64,000 bases of DNA from Hydractinia symbiolongicarpus. Taxonomy: Eukaryota; Cnidaria; Hydrozoa; Anthoathecata; Hydractiniidae. The translations under genes were made by a program, and so were the position numbers. The notes under the pieces were generated by a model, which was not told where the DNA came from, did not search any database, and saw only the letters and a program-made list of their open reading frames with translations. Of this stretch, positions 36,764 through 48,685 are shown piece by piece; the stretch's first letter is position 1; every line of letters starts with the position of its first letter. Location: positions 7,690,001 to 7,754,000 of the forward strand of contig NC_079876.1 of NCBI RefSeq assembly GCF_029227915.1, written 5' to 3'.

Positions 36764-37995
36764 GACTATACGGGCCGAGTCCGGGATTTACGGAAAATCG
36801 CAGGTTTTCGTTTGCCGGCGATTAAACTTCTTTCATTCAGCGTCTCATCAAAAATGAAAACATTTTTGAAAACTACAAGTCTCATGCGTTTTAGTGGTGA
36901 AAAAAAAAAAATTAAAAAATCGTTCGGGAAATAAGTTTACTCCCTGGGTACTTTCTTTGTATACATTCAACTATACGGGCCAAGCCTGGGATTTACGGGA
37001 ATTCGCGGGATTTCGTTTGCCGGCGATTAAACCTCTTTCATTAAGCGTCTCATCAAAAATGAAAACATTTTTGAAAACTACAAGTCTCATGCGTTTTAGT
37101 GGTGAAAAAATAATTTAAAAAATCGTTCGGAAATGAGTTTACTCCCTTGGTACTTTCTTTGTATACTTTGGACTATACGGGCCAAGTCCGGGATTTACGG
37201 GAAATCGCGGATTTTCGTTTGAGGGCGATTAAACTTCTTTTATTCCGCGTCTCATCAAAAATGAAAACATTTTTGAAAACTACAAGTCTCATGCGTTGTA
37301 GTGGTGAAAAAATAATTTAAAAAATCGTTCGGAAAATGAGTTTACTCCCTGGGTACTTTCTTTGTATACTTTTGACTATACGGGCCGAGTCCGGGGTTTA
37401 CGGTAAATGGCGGGTTTTCGTTTGCCGGCGATTAAACTTCTTTTATTGAGAGTCTCATCAAAAATGAAAACATTTTTGAAAACTACAAGTCTCATGCGTT
37501 TTAGTGGTGAAAAAATATTTTAAAAAATCGTTCGGGAAATGAGTTTACTCCCTGGGTACTTTCTTTGTATAATTTTGACTATATGGGCCGAGTCCGGGAT
37601 TTACGGGAAATCGCGGGTTTTCGTTTGCTGGCGATTAAACCACTTTCATTAAGCGTCTTATCAAAAATGAAAACATTTCTGAAAACTACAAGTCTCATGC
37701 GTTTTAGTGGTGAAAAAATAATTTAAAAAATCGTTCGGGAAATGAGTTTACTCACAGGGTACTTTCTTTGTATACACTTGACTATACGGGCCAAGCCCGG
37801 GATTTACGGGAAATCGCAGGTTATCGTTTGCCGGCGATTAAACTTTTTTCATTAACCGTCTCATCAAAAATGAAAACATTTGTGAAAACTACAAGTCTCA
37901 TGCGTTTTAGTGGTAAAAAAAAAAATTAAAAAATCGTTCGGGAAATAAGTTTACTTCCTGGGTACTTTCTTTGTATACATTCGACTATACGGGCC
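36764..37995. repeat. 6-monomer duplication, copy 2
   Basis: This repeats 35545-36776 with few changes (CCCTTGGTAC at 37144; GGTACTTTC at 37354 against GGTAATTTC). It ends at GGGCC, after which CAGCCCGGG replaces GAGTCCGGG. Confidence 0.85.
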
Positions 37996-39033
37996 CAGCC
38001 CGGGATTTACGGGAAATCGCGGGATTTCGTTTGCCGGCGATTAAACCTCTTTCATTAAGCGTCTCATCAAAAATGAAAACATTTTTGAAAACTACAAGTC
38101 TCATGCGTTTTAGTGGTGAAAAAATAATATAAAAAATCGTTCGGGAAATTGGTTTACTCCCTGGGTACTTTCTTTGTATACTTTTGACTATACGGGTCGA
38201 GTCCGGGGTTTACGGGAAATGGCGGGTTTTCGTTTGCCGGCGATTAAACTTCTTTTATTCAGCGTCTCATCAAAAATAAAAACATTTTTGAAAGCTACAA
38301 GTCTCATGCGTTTTAGTGGTGAAAAGATAATTTAAAAAATCGTTCTGGAAATGAGTTTACTCACAGGGTACTTTCTTTGTATACATTCGACTATACGGGC
38401 CAAGCCCGGGATGTACGGGAAATCGCGGGTTTTCGTTTGCTGGCGATTAAACCACTTTCATTAAGCGTCTTATCAAAAATGAAAACATTTCTGAAAACTA
38501 CAAGTCTCATGCGTTTTAGTGGTGAAAAAATATTTTAAAAAATCGTTCGGGAAATGAGTTTACTCCCTGGGTACTTTCTTTGTATAATTTTGACTATACG
38601 GGCCGAGTCCGGGATTTACGGGAAGTCGCGGGTTTTCGTTTGCCGGCGTTTAAACTTCTTTTATTCAGCGTCTCATCAAAAATGAAAACATTTTTAAAAA
38701 CTACAAGTCTCATGGGCTTTAGTGGTGAAATAATAATTTAAAAAATCGTTCGGGAAATGAGTTTACACCCTGGGTACTTTCTTTGTGTACTTTTGACTAT
38801 ACGGGCCGAGTCCGGGATTTACGGGAAATCGCAGGTTTTCGTTTGCCGGCGATTAAACTTCTTTTATTCGGCGTCTCATCAAAAATAAAAACATTTTTGA
38901 AAACTAAAAGTCTCATGCGTTTTAGTGGTGAAAAAATAATTTAAAAAATCGTTCGGAAAATGAGTTTACTCCCTGGGTACTTTCTTTGTATACTTTTGAC
39001 TATACGGGCCAAGTCCGGGGTTTACGGGAAATG
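37996..39033. repeat. Mosaic stretch with a block like the left-end HOR
   Basis: About five monomers. 38121-38400 carries AATAATATAAAAAATCG, GGGAAATTGG, GGGTCGAG, GAAAGCTAC, GAAAAGATAATTT and CGTTCTGG in the same order as 104-380 and 4162-4438. The rest is of the ACTCACAGGG, ATAATTTTGAC and CATGGGC types. No other sequence class is seen. Confidence 0.75.
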
Positions 39034-42000
39034 GCGGGTTTTCGTTTGCCGGCGATTAAACTTCTTTTATTCAGCGTCTCATCAAAAATGAAAACATTTT
39101 TGAAAACTACAAGTCTCATGCGTTTTAGTGGTGAAAAAATAATTTAAAAAATCGTTCGGGAAATGAGTTTACTCCCTGGGTACTTTCTTTGTATACTTTT
39201 GATTATACGGGCCGAGTCCAGGGTTTACGGGAAATGGCGGGTTTTCGTTTGCCGGCGATTAAACTTCTTTTATTCAGCGTCTCATCAAAAATGAAAACAT
39301 TTTTAAAAACTACAAGTCTCATGGGCTTTAGTGGTGAAATAATAATTTAAAAAATCGTTCGGGAAATGAGTTTACACCCTGGGTACTTTCTTTGTATACT
39401 TTTGATTATACGGGCCGAGTCCGGGATTTACGGAAAATCGCAGGTTTTTGTTTGCCGGCGATTAACCTTCTTTCATTCAGCGTCTCATCAAAAATGAAAA
39501 CATTTTTGAAAACTACAAGTCTCATGCGTTTTAGTGGTGAAAAAAAAAATTAAAAAATCGTTCGGGAAATAAGTTTACTCCCTGGGTACTTTCTTTGTAT
39601 ACATTCGACTATACGGGCCAAGCCTGGGATTTACGGGAAATTGCGGGATTTCGTTTGCCGGCGATTAAACCTCTTTCATTAAGCGTCTCATCAAAAATGA
39701 AAACATTTTTGAAAACTACAAGTCTCATGCGTTTTAGTGGTGAAAAAATAATTTAAAAAATCGTTCGGGAAATGAGTTTACTTCCTGGGTACTTTCTTTG
39801 TATACTTTGGACTATACGGGCCGAGTCCGGGATTTACGGGAAATCGCGGATTTTCGTTTGAGGGCTATTAAACTTCTTTTATTCCGCGTCTCATCAAAAA
39901 TGAAAACATTTTTGAAAACTACAAGTCTCATGCGTTGTAGTGGTGAAAAAATAAATTAAAAAATCGTTCGGAAAATGAGTTTACTCCCTGGGTACTTTCT
40001 TTGTATACTTTTGACTATACGGGCCGAGTCCGGGGTTTACGGTAAATGGCGGGTTTTCGTTTGCCGGCGATTAAACTTCTTTTATTCAGAGTCTCATCAA
40101 AAATGAAAACATTTTTGAAAACTACAAGTCTCATGCGTTTTAGTGGTGAAAAAATAATTTAAAAATCGTTCGGGAAATAAGTTTACTCCCTGGGTACTTT
40201 CTTTGTATACTTTTGATTATACGGGCCGAGTCCAGGGTTTACGGGAAATGGCGGGTTTTCGTTTGCCGGCGATTAAACTTCTTTTATTCAGCGTCTCATC
40301 AAAAATGAAAACATTTTTAAAAACTACAAGTCTCATGGGCTTTAGTGGTGAAATAATAATTTAAAAAATCGTTCGGGAAATGAGTTTACACCCTGGGTAC
40401 TTTCTTTGTATACTTTTGACTATATGGGCCGAGTCCGGGATTTACGGAAAATCGCAGGTTTTCGTTTGCCGGCGATTAAACTTCTTTCATTCAGCGTCTC
40501 ATCAAAAATGAAAACATTTTTGAAAACTACAAGTCTCATGCGTTTTAGTGGTGAAAAAAAAATATTAAAAAATCGTTCGGGAAATAAGTTTACTCCCTGG
40601 GTACTTTCTTTGTATACATTCGACTATACGGGCCAAGCCTGGGATTTACGGGAAATCGCGGGATTTCGTTTGCCGGCGATTAAACCTCTTTCATTAGGCG
40701 TCTCATCAAAAATGAAAACATTTTTGAAAACTACAAGTCTCATGGGCTTTAGTGGTGAAATAATAATTTAAAAAATCGTTCGGGAAATGAGTTTACACCC
40801 TGGGTACTTTCTTTGTATACTTTTGACTATATGGGCCGAGTCCGGGATTTACGGAAAATCGCAGGTTTTCGTTTGCCGGCGATTAAACTTCTTTCATTCA
40901 GCGTCTCATCAAAAATGAAAACATTTTTGAAAACTACAAGTCTCATGCGTTTTAGTGGTGAAAAAAAAAATTAAAAAATCGTTCGGGAAATAAGTTTACT
41001 CCCTGGGTACTTTCTTTGTATACATTCGACTATACGGGCCAAGCCTGGGATTTACGGGAAATCGCGGGATTTCGTTTGCCGGCGATTAAACCTCTTTCAT
41101 TAGGCGTCTCATCAAAAATGAAAACATTTTTGAAAACTACAAGTCTCATGCGTTTTAGTGGTGAAAAAATAATTTAAAAAATCGTTCGGGAAATGAGTTT
41201 ACTCCCTGGGTACTTTCTTTGTATACTTTGGACTATACGGGCCGAGTCCGGGATTTACGGGAAATCGCGGATTTTCTTTTGAGGGCGATTAAACTTCTTT
41301 TATTCCGCGTCTCATCAAAAATGAAAACATTTTTGAAAACTACAAGTCTCATGCGTTGTAGTGGTGAAAAAATAATTTAAAAAATCGTTCGGAAAATGAG
41401 TTTACTCCCTGGGTACTTTCTTTGTATACTTTTGACTATACGGGCCGAGTCCAGGGTTTACGGTAAATGGCGGGTTTTCGTTTGCCGGCGATTAAACTTC
41501 TTTTATTCAGAGTCTCATCAAAAATGAAAACATTTTTGAAAACTACAAGTCTCATGCGTTTTAGTGGTGAAAAAATATTTTAAAAAATCGTTCGGGAAAT
41601 GAGTTTACTCCCTGGGTACTTTCTTTGTATAATTTTGACTATATGGGCCGAGTCGGGGATTTACGGGAAATCGCGGGTTTTCGTTTGCTGGCGATTAAAC
41701 CACTTTCATTAAGCGTCTTATCAAAAATGAAAACATTTCTAAAAACTACAAGTCTCATGCGTTTTAGTGGTGAAAAAATAATTTAAAAAATCGTTCGGGA
41801 AATGAGTTTACTCACAGGGTACTTTCTTTGTATACACTTGACTATACGGGCCAAGCCCGGGATGTACGGGAAATCGCGGGTTTTCGTTTGCTGGCGATTA
41901 AACCACTTTCATTAAGCGTCTTATCAAAAATGAAAACATTTCTGAAAACTACAAGTCTCATGCGTTTTAGTGGTGAAAAAATAATTTAAAAAAAACCCTT

Positions 42001-42281
42001 CGGGAAATGAGTTTACTCACAGGGTACTTTCTTTGTATACACTTGACTATACGGGCCAAGCCCGGGATTTACGGGAAATCGCGGGTTATCGTTTGCCGGC
42101 GATTAAACTTTTTTCATTAACCGTCTCATCAAAAATGAAAACGTTTTTGAAAACTACAAGTCTCATGCGTTTTAGTGGTAAAAAATAATTTAAAAAATCG
42201 TTCGGGAAATGAGTTTACTCCCTGGGTACTTTCTTTGTATACTTTTGACTATGCGGGCCAAGCCGGGATTTACGGGAAATC
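39034..42281. repeat. 16-monomer HOR, copy 1 (about 3,248 bp)
   Basis: TTTTTGTTTGCCGG with ATTAACCTTC (39444, 42692), GAGGGCTATTAAAC, TATATGGG, and AAACCCTTCGGG (41993, 45244) recur at 3,248 to 3,251 bp; the small drift comes from A-tract length changes. It contains a two-monomer duplication at 40340-41153. Confidence 0.87.
40340..41153. repeat. Tandem dimer duplication inside the 16-mer (2 x 407 bp)
   Basis: TATATGGGCC lies at 40421 and 40828, and CATTAGGCGTC follows in each dimer. The repeat of 407 bp is two monomers plus one base. The same dimer pair lies at about 43590-44403, so the dimer doubled before the 16-mer did. Confidence 0.8.
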
Positions 42282-45200
42282 GCGGGTTTTCGTTTGCCGG
42301 CGATTAAACTTCTTTTATTCAGCGTCTCATCAAAAATGAAAACATTTTTGAAAACTACAAGTCTCATGCGTTTTAGTGGTGAAAAAATAATTTAAAAAAT
42401 CGTTCGGGAAATGAGTTTACTCCCTGGGTACTTTCTTTGTATACTTTTGATTATACGGGCCGAGTCCAGGGTTTACGAGAAATGGCGGGTTTTCGTTTGC
42501 CGGCGATTAAACTTCTTTTATTCAGCGTCTCATCAAAAATGAAAACATTTTTAAAAACTACAAGTCTCATGGGCTTTAGTGGTGAAATAATAATTTAAAA
42601 AATCGTTCGGGAAATGAGTTTACACCCTGGGTACTTTCTTTGTATACTTTTGACTATACGGGCCGAGTCCGGGATTTACGGAAAATCGCAGGTTTTTGTT
42701 TGCCGGCGATTAACCTTCTTTCATTCAGCGTCTCATCAAAAATGAAAACATTTTTGAAAACTACAAGTCTCATGCGTTTTAGTGGTGAAAAAAAAAAATT
42801 AAAAAATCGTTCGGGAAATAAGTTTACTCCCTGGGTACTTTCTTTGTATACATTCGACTATACGGGCCAAGCCTGGGATTTACGGGAAATTGCGGGATTT
42901 CGTTTGCCGGCGATTAAACCTCTTTCATTAAGCGTCTCATCAAAAATGAAAACATTTTTGAAAACTACAAGTCTCATGCGTTTTAGTGGTGAAAAAATAA
43001 TTTAAAAAATCGTTCGGGAAATGAGTTTACTTCCTGGGTACTTTCCTTGTATACTTTGGACTATACGGGCCGAGTCCGGGATTTACGGGAAATCGCGGAT
43101 TTTCGTTTGAGGGCTATTAAACTTCTTTTATTCCGCGTCTCATCAAAAATGAAAACATTTTTGAAAACTACAAGTCTCATGCGTTGTAGTGGTGAAAAAA
43201 TAAATTAAAAAATCGTTCGGAAAATGAGTTTACTCCCTGGGTACTTTCTTTGTATACTTTTGACTATACGGGCCGAGTCCGGGGTTTACGGTAAATGGCG
43301 GGTTTTCGTTTGCCGGCGATTAAACTTCTTTTATTCAGAGTCTCATCAAAAATGAAAACATTTTTGAAAACTACAAGTCTCATGCGTTTTAGTGGTGAAA
43401 AAATAATTTAAAAAATCGTTCGGGAAATGAGTTTACTCCCTGGGTACTTTCTTTGTATACTTTTGATTATACGGGCCGAGTCCAGGGTTTACGGGAAATG
43501 GCGGGTTTTCGTTTGCCGGCGATTAAACTTCTTTTATTCAGCGTCTCATCAAAAATGAAAACATTTTTAAAAACTACAAGTCTCATGGGCTTTAGTGGTG
43601 AAATAATAATTTAAAAAATCGTTCGGGAAATGAGTTTACACCCTGGGTACTTTCTTTGTATACTTTTGACTATATGGGCCGAGTCCGGGATTTACGGAAA
43701 ATCGCAGGTTTTCGTTTGCCGGCGATTAAACTTCTTTCATTCAGCGTCTCATCAAAAATGAAAACATTTTTGAAAACTACAAGTCTCATGCGTTTTAGTG
43801 GTGAAAAAAAAATATTAAAAAATCGTTCGGGAAATAAGTTTACTCCCTGGGTACTTTCTTTGTATGCATTCGACTATACGGGCCAAGCCTGGGATTTACG
43901 GGAAATCGCGGGATTTCGTTTGCCGGCGATTAAACCTCTTTCATTAGGCGTCTCATCAAAATTGAAAACATTTTTGAAAACTACAAGTCTCATGGGCTTT
44001 AGTGGTGAAATAATAATTTAAAAAATCGTTCGGGAAATGAGTTTACACCCTGGGTACTTTCTTTGTATACTTTTGACTATATGGGCCGAGTCCGGGATTT
44101 ACGGAAAATCGCAGGTTTTCGTTTGCCGGCGATTAAACTTCTTTCATTCAGCGTCTCATCAAAAATGAAAACATTTTTGAAAACTACAAGTCTCATGCGT
44201 TTTAGTGGTGAAAAAAAAAAATTAAAAAATCGTTCGGGAAATAAGTTTACTCCCTGGGTACTTTCTTTGTATACATTCGACTATACGGGCCAAGCCTGGG
44301 ATTTACGGGAAATCGCGGGATTTCGTTTGCCGGCGATTAAACCTCTTTCATTAGGCGTCTCATCAAAAATGAAAACATTTTTGAAAACTACAAGTCTCAT
44401 GCGTTTTAGTGGTGAAAAAATAATTTAAAAAATCGTTCGGGAAATGAGTTTACTCCCTGGGTACTTTCTTTGTATACTTTGGACTATACGGGCCGAGTCC
44501 GGGATTTACGGGAAATCGCGGATTTTCTTTTGAGGGCGATTAAACTTCTTTTATTCCGCGTCTCATCAAAAATGAAAACATTTTTGAAAACTACAAGTCT
44601 CATGCGTTGTAGTGGTGAAAAAATAATTTAAAAAATCGTTCGGAAAATGAGTTTACTCCCTGGGTACTTTCTTTGTATACTTTTGACTATACGGGCCGAG
44701 TCCAGGGTTTACGGTAAATGGCGGGTTTTCGTTTGCCGGCGATTAAACTTCTTTTATTCAGAGTCTCATCAAAAATGAAAACATTTTTGAAAACTACAAG
44801 TCTCATGCGTTTTAGTGGTGAAAAAATATTTTAAAAAATCGTTCGGGAAATGAGTTTACTCCCTGGGTACTTTCTTTGTATAATTTTGACTATATGGGCC
44901 GAGTCAGGGATTTACGGGAAATCGCGGGTTTTCGTTTGCTGGCGATTAAACCACTTTCATTAAGCGTCTTATCAAAAATGAAAACATTTCTAAAAACTAC
45001 AAGTCTCATGCGTTTTAGTGGTGAAAAAATAATTTAAAAAATCGTTCGGGAAATGAGTTTACTCACAGGGTACTTTCTTTGTATACACTTGACTATACGG
45101 GCCAAGCCCGGGATGTACGGGAAATCGCGGGTTTTCGTTTGCTGGTGATTAAACCACTTTCATTAAGCGTCTTATCAAAAATGAAAACATTTCTGAAAAC

Positions 45201-45691
45201 TACAAGTCTCATGCGTTTTAGTGGTGAAAAAATAATTTAAAAAAAACCCTTCGGGAAATGAGTTTACTCACAGGGTACTTTCTTTGTATACACTTGACTA
45301 TACGGGCCAAGCCCGGGATTTACGGGAAATCGCGGGTTATCGTTTACCGGCGATTAAACTTTTTTCATTAACCGTCTCATCAAAAATGAAAACGTTTTTG
45401 AAAACTACAAGTCTCATGCGTTTTAGTGGTAAAAAATAATTTAAAAAATCGTTCGGGAAATGAGTTTACTCCCTGGGTACTTTCTTTGTATACTTTTGAC
45501 TATGCGGGCCAAGCCGGGATTTACGGGAAATCGCGGGTTTTCGTTTGCCGGCGATTAAACTTCTTTTATTCAGCGTCTCATCAAAAATGAAAACATTTTT
45601 GAAAACTACAAGTCTCATGCGTTTTAGTGGTGAAAAAATAATTTAAAAAATCGTTCGGGAAATGAGTTTACTCCCTGGGTACTTTCTTTGT
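42282..45691. repeat. 16-monomer HOR, copy 2 plus tail
   Basis: This follows 39034-42440 in order, including the nested dimer duplication, and departs where TTTGTATAC becomes TTTGTGTACATTCG at 45692. Small differences include GTTTACGAGAAATGG at 42470, TATGCATTCG at 43863, AAAATTGAAAAC at 43959 and GAGTCAGGG at 44902. Confidence 0.87.
43590..44403. repeat. Tandem dimer duplication, second 16-mer (2 x 407 bp)
   Basis: This is the equivalent of 40340-41153 in the other HOR copy, with the two dimers again 407 bp apart. The left dimer alone has TATGCATTCG and AAAATTGAAAAC, so these changes are later than the duplication. Confidence 0.8.
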
Positions 45692-47022
45692 GTACATTCG
45701 ACTATACCGGGCAAGCCCCGGATTTACGGGAAAACGCGGGATTTTGTTTGCCGGCGATTAAACCTCTTTCATTAAACGTCTCATTAAAAATGAAAACATT
45801 TTTGAAAACTACAAGTCTCATGCGTTTTAGTGGTGAAAAAATAATTTAAAAAATCGTTCGGGAAATGAGTTTACTCCCTGGGTACTTTCTTTGTATACTT
45901 TTGACTATACGGGCCGAGTCAGGGATTTACGGGAAATCGCGGATTTTCGTTTGCCGGCGATTAAACTTCTTTTATTCAGCGACCCATCAAATATGAAAAT
46001 ATTTTTGAAAACTACAAGTCTCATGCGTTTTAGTGGTGAAAAAAAAAATTAAAAAATCGTTCGGGAAATGAGTTTACTCCCTGGGTACTTTCTTTGTATA
46101 ATTTTGACTATACGGGCCGAGTCCGGGATTTACGGGAAGTCGCCGGTTTTCGTTTGCCGGCGTTTAAACTTCTTTTATTCAGCGTCTCATCAAAAATAAA
46201 AACATTTTTAAAAACTACAAGTCTCATGGGCTTTAGTGGTGAAATAATAATTTAAAAAATCGTTCGGGAAATGAGTTTACACCCTGGGTACTTTCTTTGT
46301 GTACTTTTGACTATACGGGCCGAGTCCGGGATTTACGGGAAATCGCAGGTTTTCGTTTGCCGGCGATTAAACCTCTTTCATTAAGCGTCTCATCAAAAAT
46401 GAAAACATTTTTGAAAACTACAAGTCTCATGCGTTTTAGTGGTGAAAAAATAATTTAAAAAATCGATCGGGAAATGAGTTTACTCCCAGGGTACTTTCTT
46501 TGTATACTTTGGACTATACGGGCCGAGTCCGGGATTTACGGGAAATCGCGGATTTTCGTTTGAGGGCGATTAAACTTCTTTTATTCCGCGTCTCATCAAA
46601 AATGTAAACATTTTTGAAAACTACAAGTCTCATGCGTTTTAGTGGTGAAAAAATAATTTAAAAAATCGTTCGGGAAATGAGTTTACTCCCTGGGTACTTT
46701 CTTTGTATACTTTTGACTATACGGGCCGAGTCAGGGATTTACGGGAAATCGCGGATTTTCGTTTGCCGGCGATTAAACTTCTTTTATTCAGCGACCCATC
46801 AAATATGAAAATATTTTTGAAAACTACAAGTCTCATGCGTTTTAGTGGTGAAATAATAATTTAAAAAATCGTTCGGGAAATGAGTTTACACCCTGGGTAC
46901 TTTCTTTGTGTACTTTTGACTATACGGGCCCAATCCGGGATTTACAGGAAATCGCAGGTTTTCGCTTGCCGGCGATTAAACTTCTTTTATTCGGCGTCTC
47001 ATCAAAAATAAAAACATTTTTG
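45692..47022. repeat. Mosaic satellite stretch
   Basis: About 6.5 monomers. A 245-bp block with GAGTCAGGG and GCGACCCATCAAATATG at about 45799-46043 recurs at 46611-46855, 812 bp (four monomers) away, but the units between do not form a clean HOR. Local oddities are ATACCGGGCAAGCCCCGG at 45706 and ATCGATCGGG at 46463. No gene is seen. Confidence 0.72.
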
Positions 47023-47834
47023 AAAACTACAAGTCTCATGCGTTTTAGTGGTGAAAAAATAATTTAAAAAATCGTTCGGAAAATGAGTTTACTCCCTGGG
47101 TACTTCCTTTGTATACTTTTGACTATACGGGCCGAGTCCGGGGTTTACGGGAAATGGCGGGTTTTCGTTTGCCGGCGATTAAACTTCTTTTATTCAGCGT
47201 CTCATCAAAAATGTAAACATTTTTGAAAACTACAAGTCTCATGGGCTTTAGTGGTGAAATAATAATTTAAAAAATCGTTCGGGAAATGAGTTTACTCCCT
47301 GTGTACTTTCTTTGTATACTTTTGACTATGCGGGCCGAGTCCGGGGTTTACGGGAAATGGCGGGTTTTCGTTTCCGGCGATTAAACTTCTTTTATTCAGC
47401 GTCTCATCAAAAATGAAAACATTTTTGAAAACTACAAGTCTCATGCGTTTTAGTGGTGAAAATATAAATTAAAAAATCGTTCGGGAAATGAGTTTACTCC
47501 CTGGGTAATTTCTTTGTATACTTTTGACAATACGGGCCAAGCCCGGGATTTACGGGAAATCGCGGGTTTTCGTTTGCCGGCAATTAAACTTCTTTCATTA
47601 ACCGTCTCATCAAAAATGAAAACATTTTTGAAAACTACAAGTCTCATGCGTTTTAGTGGTGAAAAAAAAAAATTAAAAAATCGTTCGGGAAATAAGTTTA
47701 CTCCCTGGGTACTTTCTTTGTATACATTCGACTATACGGGCCAAGCCCGGGATTTACGGGAAATCGCGGGATTTCGTTTGCGGGCGATTAAACCTCTTTC
47801 ATTAAGCGTCTCATCAAAAATGAAAACATTTTTA
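47023..47834. repeat. 4-monomer HOR, copy 1 (812 bp)
   Basis: AAAATGTAAAC, CCCTGTGTAC, TCGTTTCCGGCG (two bases short of the usual TTTGCCGGCG), GAAAATATAAATT and TTGACAATACGG recur exactly 812 bp later. Confidence 0.88.
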
Positions 47835-48685
47835 AAAACTACAAGTCTCATGCGTTTTAGTGGTGAAAAAATAATTTAAAAAATCGTTCGGAAAATGAGT
47901 TTACTCCCTGGGTACTTCCTTTGTATACTTTTGACTATACGGGCCGAGTCCGGGGTTTACGGGAAATGGCGGGTTTTCGTTTGCCGGCGATTAAACTTCT
48001 TTTATTCAGCGTCTCATCAAAAATGTAAACATTTTTGAAAACTACAAGTCTCATGGGCTTTAGTGGTGAAATAATAATTTAAAAAATCGTTCGGGAAATG
48101 AGTTTACTCCCTGTGTACTTTCTTTGTATACTTTTGACTATGCGGGCCGAGTCCGGGGTTTACGGGAAATGGCGGGTTTTCGTTTCCGGCGATTAAACTT
48201 CTTTTATTCAGCGTCTCATCAAAAATGAAAACATTTTTGAAAACTACAAGTCTCATGCGTTTTAGTGGTGAAAATATAAATTAAAAAATCGTTCGGGAAA
48301 TGAGTTTACTCCCTGGGTAATTTCTTTGTATACTTTTGACAATACGGGCCAAGCCCGGGATTTACGGGAAATCGCGGGTTTTCGTTTGCCGGCAATTAAA
48401 CTTCTTTCATTAACCGTCTCATCAAAAATGAAAACATTTTTGAAAACTACAAGTCTCATGCGTTTTAGTGGTGAAAAAAAAAAATTAAAAAATCGTTCGG
48501 GAAATAAGTTTACTCCCTGGGTACTTTCTTTGTATACATTCGACTATACGGGCCAAGCCCGGGATTTACGGGAAATCGCGGGATTTCGTTTGCGGGCGAT
48601 TAAACCTCTTTCATTAAGCGTCTCATCAAAAATGAAAACATTTTTAAAAACTACAAGTCTCATGCGTTTTAGTGGTGAAAAAATA
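47835..48685. repeat. 4-monomer HOR, copy 2 plus tail
   Basis: This is essentially identical to 47023-47873 by eye, ending where GAAAAAATAAT becomes GAAAAAATATTTT at 48686. Confidence 0.88.
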
